Positions 47,022-55,581 of a stretch of DNA of 64,000 nt are shown in pieces. The notes under the pieces are model-generated. The model was not told the DNA's origin and searched no databases. It saw only the letters and a program-made list of their open reading frames with translations. Origin of the DNA: JANMJD01 sp963847945. Its GTDB lineage: Bacteria > Actinomycetota > Acidimicrobiia > Acidimicrobiales > Ilumatobacteraceae. The translations under genes and the position numbers were made by a program. The DNA is taken from NCBI GenBank assembly GCA_963847945.1, contig CAWKBX010000020.1, positions 310,001 through 374,000 on the forward strand, written 5' to 3'. Positions within the stretch are counted from its first letter, which is position 1. Each line of letters begins with the position of its first letter.

Positions 47022-47707
47022 TGGCGCGGCGCTCCAAACCGACGAAGAACGCTCCCAACGCGGGAGAAACCGGCGGCGATGCCGTGGCCCGCTATGTCCG
47101 GCGACTTGTCTTCGAGGGCACGTTGACCGAAGGCCAACGCCTTCCTCAGGACGACATCGCGGACGCAATCGGAGTGAGCCGTATCCCCGTTCGCGAAGCG
47201 ATCATCGTCCTCGAACGCGAGGGGTGGGTCCACGTCGTCCCGCATCGAGGTGCGTTCGTCAATGCCGTGGATGAGCAAGCGGTGCTCGATCGCTTCGCGC
47301 TGCACGGCCGCTTCTACGGTTTCGCGGCCCGCCAAGCGATCAAGCGGATGAATGCACACGACCACACAACGCTGAACACGCTCGCCAAGCGCTTCGACAA
47401 AGCCGCGAACCCCAGCGCCTTCGAACGAGCCAACGCGCACTACCTGAGCGCGCTCGTAGACCTCGCCGGTTCGAACCGGCTGATCGCCGCGCTCAGGTCA
47501 ACCGCCCAGATCGTCCCTGGCAACTTCTTCGCCATGGTTCCGAACACGATGACGATCCAGAAGGCGGGTATCGCCGAGCTACAGGTCGCGCTGGAGTCTC
47601 GAGATGGCACCGAGGCGACGCTCGTTTTCGCTGCGGTGGAGCATCGCCACGCACTCGAAGTCATCGCGTTGCTGAACGAGCGTCGCCGCAACGACGCGTC
47701 GGCGTAG
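47021..47707 (+). CDS. GntR-family regulator (FCD type)
   Basis: 228 residues, intact, GTG start. HTH: VARYVRRLVFEGTLTEGQRL, PQDDIADAIGVSRIPVREAI, LEREGWVHVVPHRGAFVNAV. Helical domain: LHGRFYGFAARQAIKRMNAH, NAHYLSALVDLAGSNRLIAA, MTIQKAGIAELQVALESRDG. It is a paralogue of the regulator just upstream (shared HTH and GNFF/TGFF segments), separated by 43 bases, so a tandem duplication is likely. It probably controls the neighbouring CoA or Rieske operons. Confidence 0.9.
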   Translation: MARRSKPTKNAPNAGETGGDAVARYVRRLVFEGTLTEGQRLPQDDIADAIGVSRIPVREAIIVLEREGWVHVVPHRGAFVNAVDEQAVLDRFALHGRFYGFAARQAIKRMNAHDHTTLNTLAKRFDKAANPSAFERANAHYLSALVDLAGSNRLIAALRSTAQIVPGNFFAMVPNTMTIQKAGIAELQVALESRDGTEATLVFAAVEHRHALEVIALLNERRRNDASA

Positions 47708-47940
47708 CACACAACCTGGTCACCCCCATTGGAGCGCCGACCGGCGGACCAAAAGGGGTCCGTGGGATCGCTTGCGTGGGCCGACCTGCGGCTGTGTCTC
47801 AGCTTCGGTCAATGCGAGCAGAACCGATATGACGAAAACGCGGCTGAACGTCTGCCATTGACCGAGTTCTGAGGCCGTGATCACATGACGTTGATGCAGG
47901 ACCAGTCGGGGGCGAGCGCCGCAACCCGGCTGAGCGGGGA

Positions 47941-48708
47941 TCAGAAGATCGTCAATCCGCCATCGATGATCACGTCGCAGCCGTTCATGTACTCCGCCTC
48001 GTCGGACGCAACGAAGGCCGCCAACGAAGCGACATCCTCGGGCTCGCCGATTCGGTGCGAAAGCAACTGATCGAGCAGCAGCGCTTCGGCGTTCGGGACC
48101 TTGGAGAAGTAGTTCCGCTCGGTCTCGGGGGTCCGAATCGGCCCGGGGCTGATGCTGACGGCGCGGATGCGGTACGGCTTGCCGTCTATCGCCACGGCTC
48201 GGGTGAATGACACCACACCACCCTTGTGGGCGCAATGGGCGGCCATGCCGGCGTTCGGGGTGCCGGCCCACGCGGAGGTCGAGCCGGTGTTGATGAACAC
48301 GCCGCCCCGGTCGGCCATGTACGGCCAGGCGAACTTCGTGACGAAGAACACGAGGTCGAGTTCGTTGCGAGAGTTGAACTGCCACATCTCCACGGACATC
48401 TCGGGAAGCAATGCGAACCGTGGCGCCGACGCGTTGTTGAACACGACGTCAATGCGCCCGTGGAGCGCCGCCGACTCGTCGACCCAAGCCTTGGCCGCAT
48501 CGGGGTCGCTCAGATCGACCGGAGCCATGCCGGTCATCGAGTACCCGGCCTGCTCGACCATGCGGATCGTCTCGTCGTTCCCCTCGACGTTGACGTCGCA
48601 CCCGATGACCAGGGCACCCTCCTGGGCGAACTTCAACGCGGCGGCTCGTCCCATGCCACTCGCCGTTCCCGTGATCAGTGAAACCTTGCCATCCAAACGG
48701 CCGCTCAT
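47941..48708 (-). CDS. SDR-family oxidoreductase with unusual active site
   Basis: 255 residues, intact. Rossmann motif TGTASGMGRAAALKFAQEGA, DVVFNNASAPRFALLPEMSV and the Ser-containing INTGSTSAWAGTPNAGMAAH. The classical Tyr-x3-Lys becomes His-x3-Lys (AHCAHKGGV). The C-terminal part SISPGPIRTPETERNYFSKV and EDVASLAAFVASDEAEYMNG is normal, ending CDVIIDGGLTIF. The ATG has GGAGG upstream. It is the last gene of a minus-strand run behind PaaX. The lost Tyr suggests altered or lost dehydrogenase chemistry. The 233 bases downstream hold no gene I recognise. Confidence 0.88.
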   Translation of the reverse strand: MSGRLDGKVSLITGTASGMGRAAALKFAQEGALVIGCDVNVEGNDETIRMVEQAGYSMTGMAPVDLSDPDAAKAWVDESAALHGRIDVVFNNASAPRFALLPEMSVEMWQFNSRNELDLVFFVTKFAWPYMADRGGVFINTGSTSAWAGTPNAGMAAHCAHKGGVVSFTRAVAIDGKPYRIRAVSISPGPIRTPETERNYFSKVPNAEALLLDQLLSHRIGEPEDVASLAAFVASDEAEYMNGCDVIIDGGLTIF

Positions 48709-48786
48709 CGCGTGATCCTCCCCTGTTCCCATCGGGCTGAGCCCGGACCGAAACTACCACAACAATGTGACGGCAGACGTGCCGCT

Positions 48787-48811
48787 GTCGCATGTCGCAT
48801 GTCGCATGTCG
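48787..48811. repeat. Short tandem repeat (GTCGCAT x3)
   Basis: Three consecutive copies of GTCGCAT followed by a partial GTCG lie between the PaaX stop and the SDR start. It could be a slippage-prone spacer or a repeated binding site. Confidence 0.6.
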
Positions 48812-48845
48812 GCGAGCCGCTACCCGCCGGCGGTACGACTCCTCG

Positions 48846-49655
48846 TTACGGAATCAGGCCCAGCGTGACAAATTGCTCTTTGGAGTCGCGGGCAAGGTCA
48901 TCGTGGGCCTCGAGAAACAACTCCCGGCCTTGTTCGCCGAGCCAGCCTGGCGGCTGCAGGTCGGCCGGCAGTCCGGGATCGCGATACGGGAACTGGCGGT
49001 ACTGATGAACGAGGCCGATACGCCGGGCGAAGGCCTCGTCGGCATCGGCTCGATTCCTTCGCCACGCCACCATCTGCAGCCGTAGGTCACGGATGAACGT
49101 GGCGTACTCGTCGTTGAGCGAGTCGAGATCCCAGCATCGAGTGGCGATCGAGCGATCAGCAGCGAGGCCGTTCGATCTCATGGTCAGGAGATCGAGTTTT
49201 GCGCTGGGCAGCGCGGCACCGAGTTCGGCGACCCGGTCGAGCAAGCGGAACGGCGACACCCACGTAGCCGGCGCAAGTGGGCCGAACCCGAGCCATGACA
49301 GGTCTCGCCGCAGCAGTTCGCGTGTCGGCCGGTCGGTCTCGGGCACCGAATAGATCACCAACGACCACGATCCGTCCCATGTCGACGGTTCCGTCCGAAA
49401 GATCCGCTGCCGCCCTTCCTCGATGGTGCGACGGGTCTGGGGGGTCAGGGCGTAGATCGACTCGCGGCCATCGCGCCGCACGTCGAACCAACCCTCGTCG
49501 CGCATCCGGGCAACGAGAACTCGCATGTTTTCGGCGGCGATTCCGACGAGTTCCCCGAGCCGAACGAGAACCTTCAGACGGACCTCGTGGGCGCCGACTC
49601 GGACGCAGTCTCCGAGGATGTCGAAGATCAGGGATCGTGCCCTCGGTTGATGCAT
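48846..49655 (-). CDS. PaaX-family transcriptional regulator
   Basis: 269 residues, intact. ARSLIFDILGDCVRVGAHEV and VLVRLGELVGIAAENMRVLV form the N-terminal winged helix. DGSWSLVIYSVPETDRPTRE, RRDLSWLGFGPLAPATWVSP and the C-terminal FARRIGLVHQYRQFPYRDPG with LPADLQPPGWLGEQGRELFL are PaaX hallmarks. PaaX represses phenylacetate and related CoA catabolic genes and is released by aryl-CoA. No paa ring-oxidation genes are present here, so the effector may differ. It lies in the same direction as the Rieske/LLM genes upstream, with an 88-base gap. Confidence 0.9.
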   Translation of the reverse strand: MHQPRARSLIFDILGDCVRVGAHEVRLKVLVRLGELVGIAAENMRVLVARMRDEGWFDVRRDGRESIYALTPQTRRTIEEGRQRIFRTEPSTWDGSWSLVIYSVPETDRPTRELLRRDLSWLGFGPLAPATWVSPFRLLDRVAELGAALPSAKLDLLTMRSNGLAADRSIATRCWDLDSLNDEYATFIRDLRLQMVAWRRNRADADEAFARRIGLVHQYRQFPYRDPGLPADLQPPGWLGEQGRELFLEAHDDLARDSKEQFVTLGLIP

Positions 49656-49743
49656 GCCGACACCGTACCGATCCTGCTAGGTCGACAGCTGAGTCGGTGC
49701 GGTGTAATCGCGACTGATGCTGTCGCCCTGCGGCCCGACGGGC

Positions 49744-50571
49744 TTACCACCGAGCTTCCGCCGACAGATGACGGCACAGGAAGGCCGCGGCGTACTCGCG
49801 ACCCGAAATCGGCTTCACCGGCGGATCGAAGTGCACGCCAGGGAGCACGATCAGCTCCTTGTCCACGCCGGTCAGGGTGTCGAAGAACAGTTCGCTGCTG
49901 GCACGTGAGAACAAGACGTCACCGACACACGTCAGTAGCTGAACAGGCCGATCATCGATTCGGGCCACGGTCGCGGCGAAGGGCTCACCGCCGAGCTCAG
50001 GCCCGGCCGCAGTGCTCTGATCGCCCGTGCGGATGCCGATCACGTGGAACACTGCGCAATCCACGCGGGGCTCGTCGGCCACGAACGTGACCCCCAGAAG
50101 TGCGCTCATCGACACCGCCTCAAAGGCGATCCGGGGCGCCGCCACTTGAGGGAGCCCGACGAGCACATCGACCAACAACTTCCAGTCGGCCGACATCGCG
50201 GCCGACTGTCCGGGCCTCGACAACTCGGCTCGCATCCGACCGAATCGCTCGGGGCCGGGCTCGATGTCGGCCACGAACGACGGCTGGCGGTCGCCGTGGA
50301 ACGGGCCATCGAGCATCGCTACGGCAAAGCCGTCCCGACGGGCGTATTCGCAGGCGAGATCGAGGTAGCGCTCGGTGCGATGATCGGATGCCAGGTCGTG
50401 ACCGAGGATCACGGCCGGCATGCCGGGCGGCGCACCCGTCGGTACGACGAGGGTGCCGCTGACCGGGCCGCAGGCGCCCTCCAGGCGGAACTCGTACCCT
50501 TGGGCACCGCCGATCGGAACCGGTCCCTCGATCGACAGCAGCCCGGTGGGCAACTTGCCTGGTTTCGTCAT
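49744..50571 (-). CDS. Alpha/beta hydrolase
   Basis: 275 residues, intact. PAVILGHDLASDHRTERYLD (oxyanion region), nucleophile elbow AFEAVSMSALLGVTFVADEP (V-S-M-S-A in place of G-x-S-x-G), DRPVQLLTCVGDVLFSRASS with the likely Asp, and ELIVLPGVHFDPP with the His. Extended N-terminal cap similar to dienelactone- or DUF1100-like hydrolases. The start overlaps the LLM stop by one base (TGATG). It likely hydrolyses the product of the oxygenases. Confidence 0.82.
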   Translation of the reverse strand: MTKPGKLPTGLLSIEGPVPIGGAQGYEFRLEGACGPVSGTLVVPTGAPPGMPAVILGHDLASDHRTERYLDLACEYARRDGFAVAMLDGPFHGDRQPSFVADIEPGPERFGRMRAELSRPGQSAAMSADWKLLVDVLVGLPQVAAPRIAFEAVSMSALLGVTFVADEPRVDCAVFHVIGIRTGDQSTAAGPELGGEPFAATVARIDDRPVQLLTCVGDVLFSRASSELFFDTLTGVDKELIVLPGVHFDPPVKPISGREYAAAFLCRHLSAEARW

Positions 50572-51623
50572 CAGATAGCCGGCGAGTTCGACCGGGTCAA
50601 GCCGGGTACGACCTGATCGGCGAAGAGTTCGATCGAGCGGATCACGTGCTCCGTGCTCAGGCCGCCCCAGGCAAATGAGCCGGTCATGTAGTTGGCTCCG
50701 CTGACCTCGACATCTCGGGCCAGCCGATCGAGCACCCGACTGGGGGAGCCGATGACGAGAATGCCTCGCTCACAGTCCGCCTCGAAGCCGGAGCGGATGC
50801 GGTCGACGAAATGGTCGCCGTTCTGATGCCACAGCGTGGTGAAGTTGTGCACGAACGACGCGTACGCAGCCTCGGCCACCTCCATCGCCTCCTGGTCGGT
50901 GGGGGCGACGAAGATCTGACGACTCAGCCCGATGCAAGGATCAACGACATGCGGATTCACCGGATCGGGGTCGAGCCCGTCCCGGCGGGTGGCGTGGTAC
51001 ATCTCCACAAGCGGAGCGAACTTGTCGGCGGTGGTGTTCGACAGGATGTTGATCGAATGACGCGCCGACCACTGCAATGTCTCGGGCGTGCCGGGCGCAT
51101 ACCACACCGCTGGGTTCGGGGTCTGCCGCGGTCGAACCACCGTGGGAATCCGGTCGAAGTCGTAGAACTCGCCGTGATGATCCATCACCCCGGTACGCAA
51201 CGCGGCAAGCAGTACGTCGAAGCCCTCCTCCATCATCGGCTTGGCGACTTCCGGCTGAATTCCGAAACCCATCGCCTCCCACTTCGACGCCCCACGGCCG
51301 ATGCCGAATTCGAACCGGCCGCAAGTGAGGTGATCGAGCATGCAGATCTCCTCGGCGAGCCGCAACGGCGCGTACATCGGCAGCAGATAGACGCTCGGGA
51401 TCAGCTTGATGCGCTTGGTCCGTTGGGAGAGTGCAGCCAGAAACACGCTCGGCGAGGGGGCCGTTCCGAGCGGCGTGGAATGGTGCTCGGCCAGGTGATA
51501 CGCGGCGACTCCGGCGTCCTCGGCCGCTGCGATGATGCGGAAACGATCCTCATACAGCTCGCTGGTGGTGACGCCGGGGCGCGCGTCGATCCAGTCGAAC
51601 ATGCCCCACGGCAGGCTGGTCAC
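50571..51623 (-). CDS. LLM-class flavin-dependent monooxygenase
   Basis: 350 residues, intact. SLPWGMFDWIDARPGVTTSE, AAYHLAEHHSTPLGTAPSPS, KRIKLIPSVYLLPMYAPLRL, LDHLTCGRFEFGIGRGASKW and HNFTTLWHQNGDHFVDRIRS are those of two-component, FMNH2- or F420-linked luciferase-like monooxygenases. The start overlaps the VOC stop (ATGA), and its own stop overlaps the hydrolase start. No flavin reductase is adjacent. Paralogous to the LLM gene at 54 kb (shared AAxxAFHLAEHH and LIPxV segments). Confidence 0.9.
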   Translation of the reverse strand: MTSLPWGMFDWIDARPGVTTSELYEDRFRIIAAAEDAGVAAYHLAEHHSTPLGTAPSPSVFLAALSQRTKRIKLIPSVYLLPMYAPLRLAEEICMLDHLTCGRFEFGIGRGASKWEAMGFGIQPEVAKPMMEEGFDVLLAALRTGVMDHHGEFYDFDRIPTVVRPRQTPNPAVWYAPGTPETLQWSARHSINILSNTTADKFAPLVEMYHATRRDGLDPDPVNPHVVDPCIGLSRQIFVAPTDQEAMEVAEAAYASFVHNFTTLWHQNGDHFVDRIRSGFEADCERGILVIGSPSRVLDRLARDVEVSGANYMTGSFAWGGLSTEHVIRSIELFADQVVPGLTRSNSPAI

Positions 51624-52300
51624 GAGGCCCCGGGCGGCGGACCGTCGAGTTTGACGGGCGGGTCGGGCTGGGCGAGTTCGGCCATGACCTGGGCATCGGG
51701 CTTGGCCATCAGCTCCTCAACCTGCTCCTTGGTCATGTACGGAATCTGAGGCTTACTCCAGTCGACCGGCGGGTTGACGATCGCGCCGCCCTGGGACGTG
51801 AACGGTGCCGGATGCTTCATCCGCTCGAGCATGTCGGCGTCGATGCCGACCAACTCGACCACTTCGGGATCGATCCACGCCCGCTCGTCAAGGGCGACCT
51901 CGGAGGTCGCGATCTCGAGCACCATGCCCTCGAGCCCGCCGAAGTAGATCGAATTGCAGAAGCCGTGATCGACCGGCCCGTAGACGTTGTAGCCCCGGTC
52001 GCGGATGCGATCCCGCATCGCCAGGAGGTCGTCCATCGTGTCGACGTTGAATGCGACGTGCTGCATCGCCCCGCCGACATTGCGCAGCGGCCCATCGCCG
52101 ACGAAACACTTCGGCCCCTGGACGAACGCGACTGAGCAGAAGTCATTCAGCTTCACAAAGGCGTGATAAGTGCCCTCGATCCCGTGCATCCAATAGATGG
52201 CTTTCAGCTCGGCGCCGAGCACGTTGGTGAAGAACTCGAGCTGCTCACGCATTCGAGTCGTCGAGATCGCGAGGTGATGAACGCCGTTCGGACTGGTCAT
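51620..52300 (-). CDS. VOC-family dioxygenase/glyoxalase-like protein
   Basis: 226 residues, intact. GVHHLAISTTRMREQLEFFT, GTYHAFVKLNDFCSVAFVQG, GGAMQHVAFNVDTMDDLLAM and HGFCNSIYFGGLEGMVLEIA, with ligand-like His, His and Glu typical of VOC metalloenzymes. A longer C-terminal tail (IVNPPVDWSKPQIPYMTKEQ) sets it apart from 120-residue glyoxalases. It could be an extradiol-type or lyase step after ring oxygenation. It is coupled to the LLM gene by ATGA. Confidence 0.85.
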   Translation of the reverse strand: MTSPNGVHHLAISTTRMREQLEFFTNVLGAELKAIYWMHGIEGTYHAFVKLNDFCSVAFVQGPKCFVGDGPLRNVGGAMQHVAFNVDTMDDLLAMRDRIRDRGYNVYGPVDHGFCNSIYFGGLEGMVLEIATSEVALDERAWIDPEVVELVGIDADMLERMKHPAPFTSQGGAIVNPPVDWSKPQIPYMTKEQVEELMAKPDAQVMAELAQPDPPVKLDGPPPGAS

Positions 52301-52346
52301 GTCAGTCTCCTGTCTGAGTCATGGCGAAGGGTGCCACAAGGAGCGC

Positions 52347-53354
52347 TCACTGGGTTGCCTGAGCTGAGATGAGCGTGTCCATGCGGCGTCGTACGGCGAC
52401 GGCCGCCTTGTCCTGCGGGAGAAGAATGGGCTTGTTGTCCCAGAAGGGCTTGTCGCCCATCATCCGCTGCTGACCTTCGAGCATCCACTTGTCTTCGGTG
52501 CGGAAAACGTGGGAGAGCATGCCGTGCATCCCCACGCTCAACTCGTCGTCGTCGAGCTTGCAGTTGCGCGACAGGCTCCAGAAGTAGTGCGAGCTCGTCT
52601 CGGTCGCCGGCGTGATCATTTGCACCGCCTTGGTCGAGATGCCCTGGTCGCGCGACTGCCCGACCGGTTGCACCCCAACGGCAAGCGTGATGAACGACGG
52701 TGCGTCCCACTGAAATTTGAACCATTGATCCACTTTGCCGGGCTTGTCGTACATCTTGCTGAACGCCGGGACGAGTGATGTGTCGGAGATCTCGATGTCA
52801 ACGATCACCTGGTCGCCGTCAGCCCGCACGTTGGGCGTGGGCGCGAGCAGGTGGGCCTCGGTCTTGAAGGCCGCATGGAGATGAGTCGCGTGGGCGTCGT
52901 CCATCAGATTGTCGACGACGAGTTGGTAGTGCGCGTCGATCGGGAGATGGCCGCGGATGGTCGCGCCGTGCTCGCCGCGCAGGTTCATAACCTCGGGTGG
53001 GTCGACCACCTGATCGTCGTCGCCGTACCACAGCCAGATCACGCCGTCGCCTTCCGAGAGGAGGTATCCCTTCGTCCGCATGTTCGGCGATCGAACGCCA
53101 CTGGGGATGACGGCGCAGCCGCCATCGGGGGCGAACTGGAGACCGTGGTATCGGCACTTGAGGTTCTCGCCGATGACGACCCCGTATTCCAACGGGGCCA
53201 TCCGGTGAGGGCACACCGAGTTGACGGCCGCGGCCTTGCCGCTCGCCGTGCGGTAAATGGCGACGTCCTCGCCCAGAATCTTGCGGCCGATTGGCTCACC
53301 TTGGACCTCGTCGGACCATGCTGCGACGTACCAGCGATTGCGTAGAAAGGTCAC
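52347..53354 (-). CDS. Rieske oxygenase (vanillate demethylase/CAO-like, single-component alpha type)
   Basis: 335 residues, intact. The Rieske cluster ligands are C48-x-H50 (SVCPHRMAPLEYG) and C67-x2-H70 (LKCRYHGLQF). The catalytic iron region is VVDNLMDDAHATHLHAAFKT, with H155 and H160. The C-terminal GQQRMMGDKPFWDNKPILLP is typical of vanillate O-demethylase and related group I oxygenases that demethylate or hydroxylate aromatic or steroid-like substrates. No reductase gene is adjacent. Upstream is an alpha/beta hydrolase gene 56 bases away and downstream the VOC gene. Confidence 0.92.
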   Translation of the reverse strand: MTFLRNRWYVAAWSDEVQGEPIGRKILGEDVAIYRTASGKAAAVNSVCPHRMAPLEYGVVIGENLKCRYHGLQFAPDGGCAVIPSGVRSPNMRTKGYLLSEGDGVIWLWYGDDDQVVDPPEVMNLRGEHGATIRGHLPIDAHYQLVVDNLMDDAHATHLHAAFKTEAHLLAPTPNVRADGDQVIVDIEISDTSLVPAFSKMYDKPGKVDQWFKFQWDAPSFITLAVGVQPVGQSRDQGISTKAVQMITPATETSSHYFWSLSRNCKLDDDELSVGMHGMLSHVFRTEDKWMLEGQQRMMGDKPFWDNKPILLPQDKAAVAVRRRMDTLISAQATQ

Positions 53355-53410
53355 GGGACTCTCCTTGTGATGTCGGTGTGGGCGTGATGCCAGGTGTGGT
53401 GCTTGAACGT

Positions 53411-54175
53411 CTAGTGAAAGAACTCGGCGAGGGCCTGGACGGCAGCTGGCCGCTCATGGAAGAACAGATGCCCGGCACCATCGAAGATTTGAACAGTGGC
53501 GTTCGGCAACAGCTTGGCCCACTCGGCGGCGTGAGCAACCGGGATCAAGCGGTCACCTTCGCCCCACAAGACCAGCGTCGGCGCGGCAACCGCAGCCACG
53601 ATGCCAGGCAGCGCGGCATCGGCCGGGCCGGGTGAAAAACGACCCATCGCCTGATGTTCCTTGCCCCGGGCCGCGTCGAACGCGGGATCGGGGTCGGGGC
53701 CCGTGGGAATTCGGCCGACCCAAACGTTCGAGTCGTAGGTCAGGACCACGCGACGCTCTGCCGGCGTGGCCGCCATCATGTTGAACGGCGGGTGGCCGGG
53801 CACGTCCATGCCAAATGGCGCGGCGAGCACCAGGCGGTCGACCCGCGTGGGATGCATCGCGGCGAACGAGGCCGCACGCCAACCGCCGAGCGAATGACCC
53901 GCAAGGTGCACCCGGTCAAGGCCGAGTACGTCAAGCACCAGGCCGAGATGGTCGGCGACCGTCTCGCGACTGGTCAGTCCAAGGTTGGGTTCGCTGCGGC
54001 CATAGCCGGGAAGCAACGGCGCATACACGTGGAACCGGTCGGCCAACGGGGCGAGGAAGTCGACCCCTTCGATGATGCCGCCGCCGTGGAGGAACACGAG
54101 CGGTGCACCTTGTCCGGCTTCGAGCACCTCAACGGGTTGTCCCTGTACGGCTATGAGTTGACTCTCTAACGCCAT
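53411..54175 (-). CDS. Alpha/beta hydrolase (meta-cleavage hydrolase-like)
   Basis: 254 residues, intact. APLVFLHGGGIIEGVDFLAP (oxyanion HGGG), LPGYGRSEPNLGLTSRETVA, nucleophile elbow VHLAGHSLGGWRAASFAAMH (G-H-S-L-G), Asp in APTLVLWGEGDRLIPVAHAA and His in VQIFDGAGHLFFHERPAAVQ. This form is common for C-C hydrolases or esterases in aromatic catabolism. The start (ATG) has GAGGAG upstream. It lies 17 bases behind the LLM gene. Confidence 0.9.
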   Translation of the reverse strand: MALESQLIAVQGQPVEVLEAGQGAPLVFLHGGGIIEGVDFLAPLADRFHVYAPLLPGYGRSEPNLGLTSRETVADHLGLVLDVLGLDRVHLAGHSLGGWRAASFAAMHPTRVDRLVLAAPFGMDVPGHPPFNMMAATPAERRVVLTYDSNVWVGRIPTGPDPDPAFDAARGKEHQAMGRFSPGPADAALPGIVAAVAAPTLVLWGEGDRLIPVAHAAEWAKLLPNATVQIFDGAGHLFFHERPAAVQALAEFFH

Positions 54176-54192
54176 GTCGATCTCCTCGTCGG

Positions 54193-55287
54193 TCAGTTGC
54201 TGCCGGAGGTGGCGAGCACCCCGTCGCGTTCGCGTTCGAATTCGCGAACGGCGGGGATGATGACGTCGATGAAACCATCCATCGTTCGCTCGGTCTCGGC
54301 CACGGTCATCGTGCCGAAGGGAAGCATGGCCACGAAGTGGTTGGCGAAGCCATCCCTGGCTCGCTCGAGGTAGTAGGCGCGTACCCGCTCCACGCTCCCG
54401 CACACCACCATCCCGGCGTCGACCGGGTCCCGCAGCAGCTGCGACGCCGCGAGATGGGTGTCGGGTGAGTCAGGCAGACCGGTCTGTAGGTGCGGTGGAA
54501 CCGTGCCGTGCGCTTGCAGGAGCTGCTGTGCGTAGCCCGTCCAGACCCGGCGGGCGGCAGCCTCGGCCTCCTCGTTCGTCGCGCCGATGATGACGCCTTG
54601 GCACTGCGCAATCGTGGGCTCGGCGACATGCGGGTTGTGGTGTCCAGGTACCAGGCGGCTTTCGGCGCGCAGGTCGTCATACCGACCCCGGGCCGCGGCC
54701 GTCATCGTGAACGGAGCGATGAAGTTGTGGCCGCGCCTCGCGGCCGCTTCGAGGTTTCCGGCGGTCCACAGCGGCGGGTGCGGCTTCTGCTTGAGCGCCC
54801 ACGGAAGCTTGAGTTCGAGGAAGCTGTAGAAGCGCGAGCCCTCACTCGACATGATCCCGGTCTCCCAGGCCCGTAGCAGCATCGTGAGGATGTCAGCTGC
54901 TCGATCGCTGCCCTCGTCGGGGTCGTGGCCGAACTGCAGATGTTCAAACGGCGTAATACCCTTGCCGACGCCGATCTCGAGTCGACCATGGGAGAGCACG
55001 TCAACCATGGCGAGGTCCTCGAAGAGGCGCACCGGGTCGTGCAACGGGAGGCACACGACCGTCGGGATGAGTTTCATCCGCGTGGTTTCGCGGGCCAACG
55101 CGGCGAGGAATACGGCAGCGGTCGGCGCGATCGACAGCCGGTGACCGTGATGTTCGGCGAGGTGGAACGCGGAAAATCCACCGGCCTCGGCCCGTTTCAG
55201 GAAGGCGATCCGGTGCTCATAGATCTCTTCGGCGGGCGTGTCTCCAGATGCCTCGATGTGGTCGAAGATTCCGAATTCGATCGGCAT
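54193..55287 (-). CDS. LLM-class flavin-dependent monooxygenase
   Basis: 364 residues, intact. MPIEFGIFDHIEASGDTPAE, GFSAFHLAEHHGHRLSIAPT, TRMKLIPTVVCLPLHDPVRL, VDVLSHGRLEIGVGKGITPF and TERTMDGFIDVIIPAVREFE. Luciferase-like TIM barrel using reduced FMN or F420. The ATG has AGGAG nine bases upstream. It is first in the minus-strand catabolic run and divergent from the MetE-like gene across a 294-base control region. Confidence 0.88.
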   Translation of the reverse strand: MPIEFGIFDHIEASGDTPAEEIYEHRIAFLKRAEAGGFSAFHLAEHHGHRLSIAPTAAVFLAALARETTRMKLIPTVVCLPLHDPVRLFEDLAMVDVLSHGRLEIGVGKGITPFEHLQFGHDPDEGSDRAADILTMLLRAWETGIMSSEGSRFYSFLELKLPWALKQKPHPPLWTAGNLEAAARRGHNFIAPFTMTAAARGRYDDLRAESRLVPGHHNPHVAEPTIAQCQGVIIGATNEEAEAAARRVWTGYAQQLLQAHGTVPPHLQTGLPDSPDTHLAASQLLRDPVDAGMVVCGSVERVRAYYLERARDGFANHFVAMLPFGTMTVAETERTMDGFIDVIIPAVREFERERDGVLATSGSN

Positions 55288-55415
55288 TAGAGATCGCTCC
55301 TGGTGCGGTCGGCCCACGTGTACAGCGCTCAACGTTCGCCGGGTGCGCACAAACCGTTCGACCACTGCGACCCAATCAACCCCCGTTGAGGTTGACGGAA
55401 GCATAGCTATTGTGG

Positions 55416-55427
55416 TGACGGCCGTCA
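55416..55427. promoter_or_regulatory. Perfect palindrome in divergent control region
   Basis: TGACGGCCGTCA is a perfect 12-bp palindrome between the LLM gene and the MetE-like gene, about 130 bases before the LLM start. A dimeric repressor site (PaaX, GntR or other) is plausible. Confidence 0.5.
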
Positions 55428-55489
55428 ACAGGTTGTGCCATAACCGGGTGACAATTGCACCTCGCGGGTCGGAGTTCGCCGAAATACAT

Positions 55490-55521
55490 GACATTGTTCA
55501 GACGGCAACCTTCACAATGTC
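55490..55521. promoter_or_regulatory. Long inverted repeat before the MetE-like gene
   Basis: GACATTGT-N16-ACAATGTC has perfect eight-base arms and lies 60 bases before the MetE-like start, in a promoter-like AT-richer stretch. Candidate operator for the MetE-like/P450 operon. Confidence 0.5.
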
Positions 55522-55581
55522 TTACTCAGCCCAGAATCTGGGCTAACGTCACCCACACTGAGCCCGAGACAGGAGCACAAC

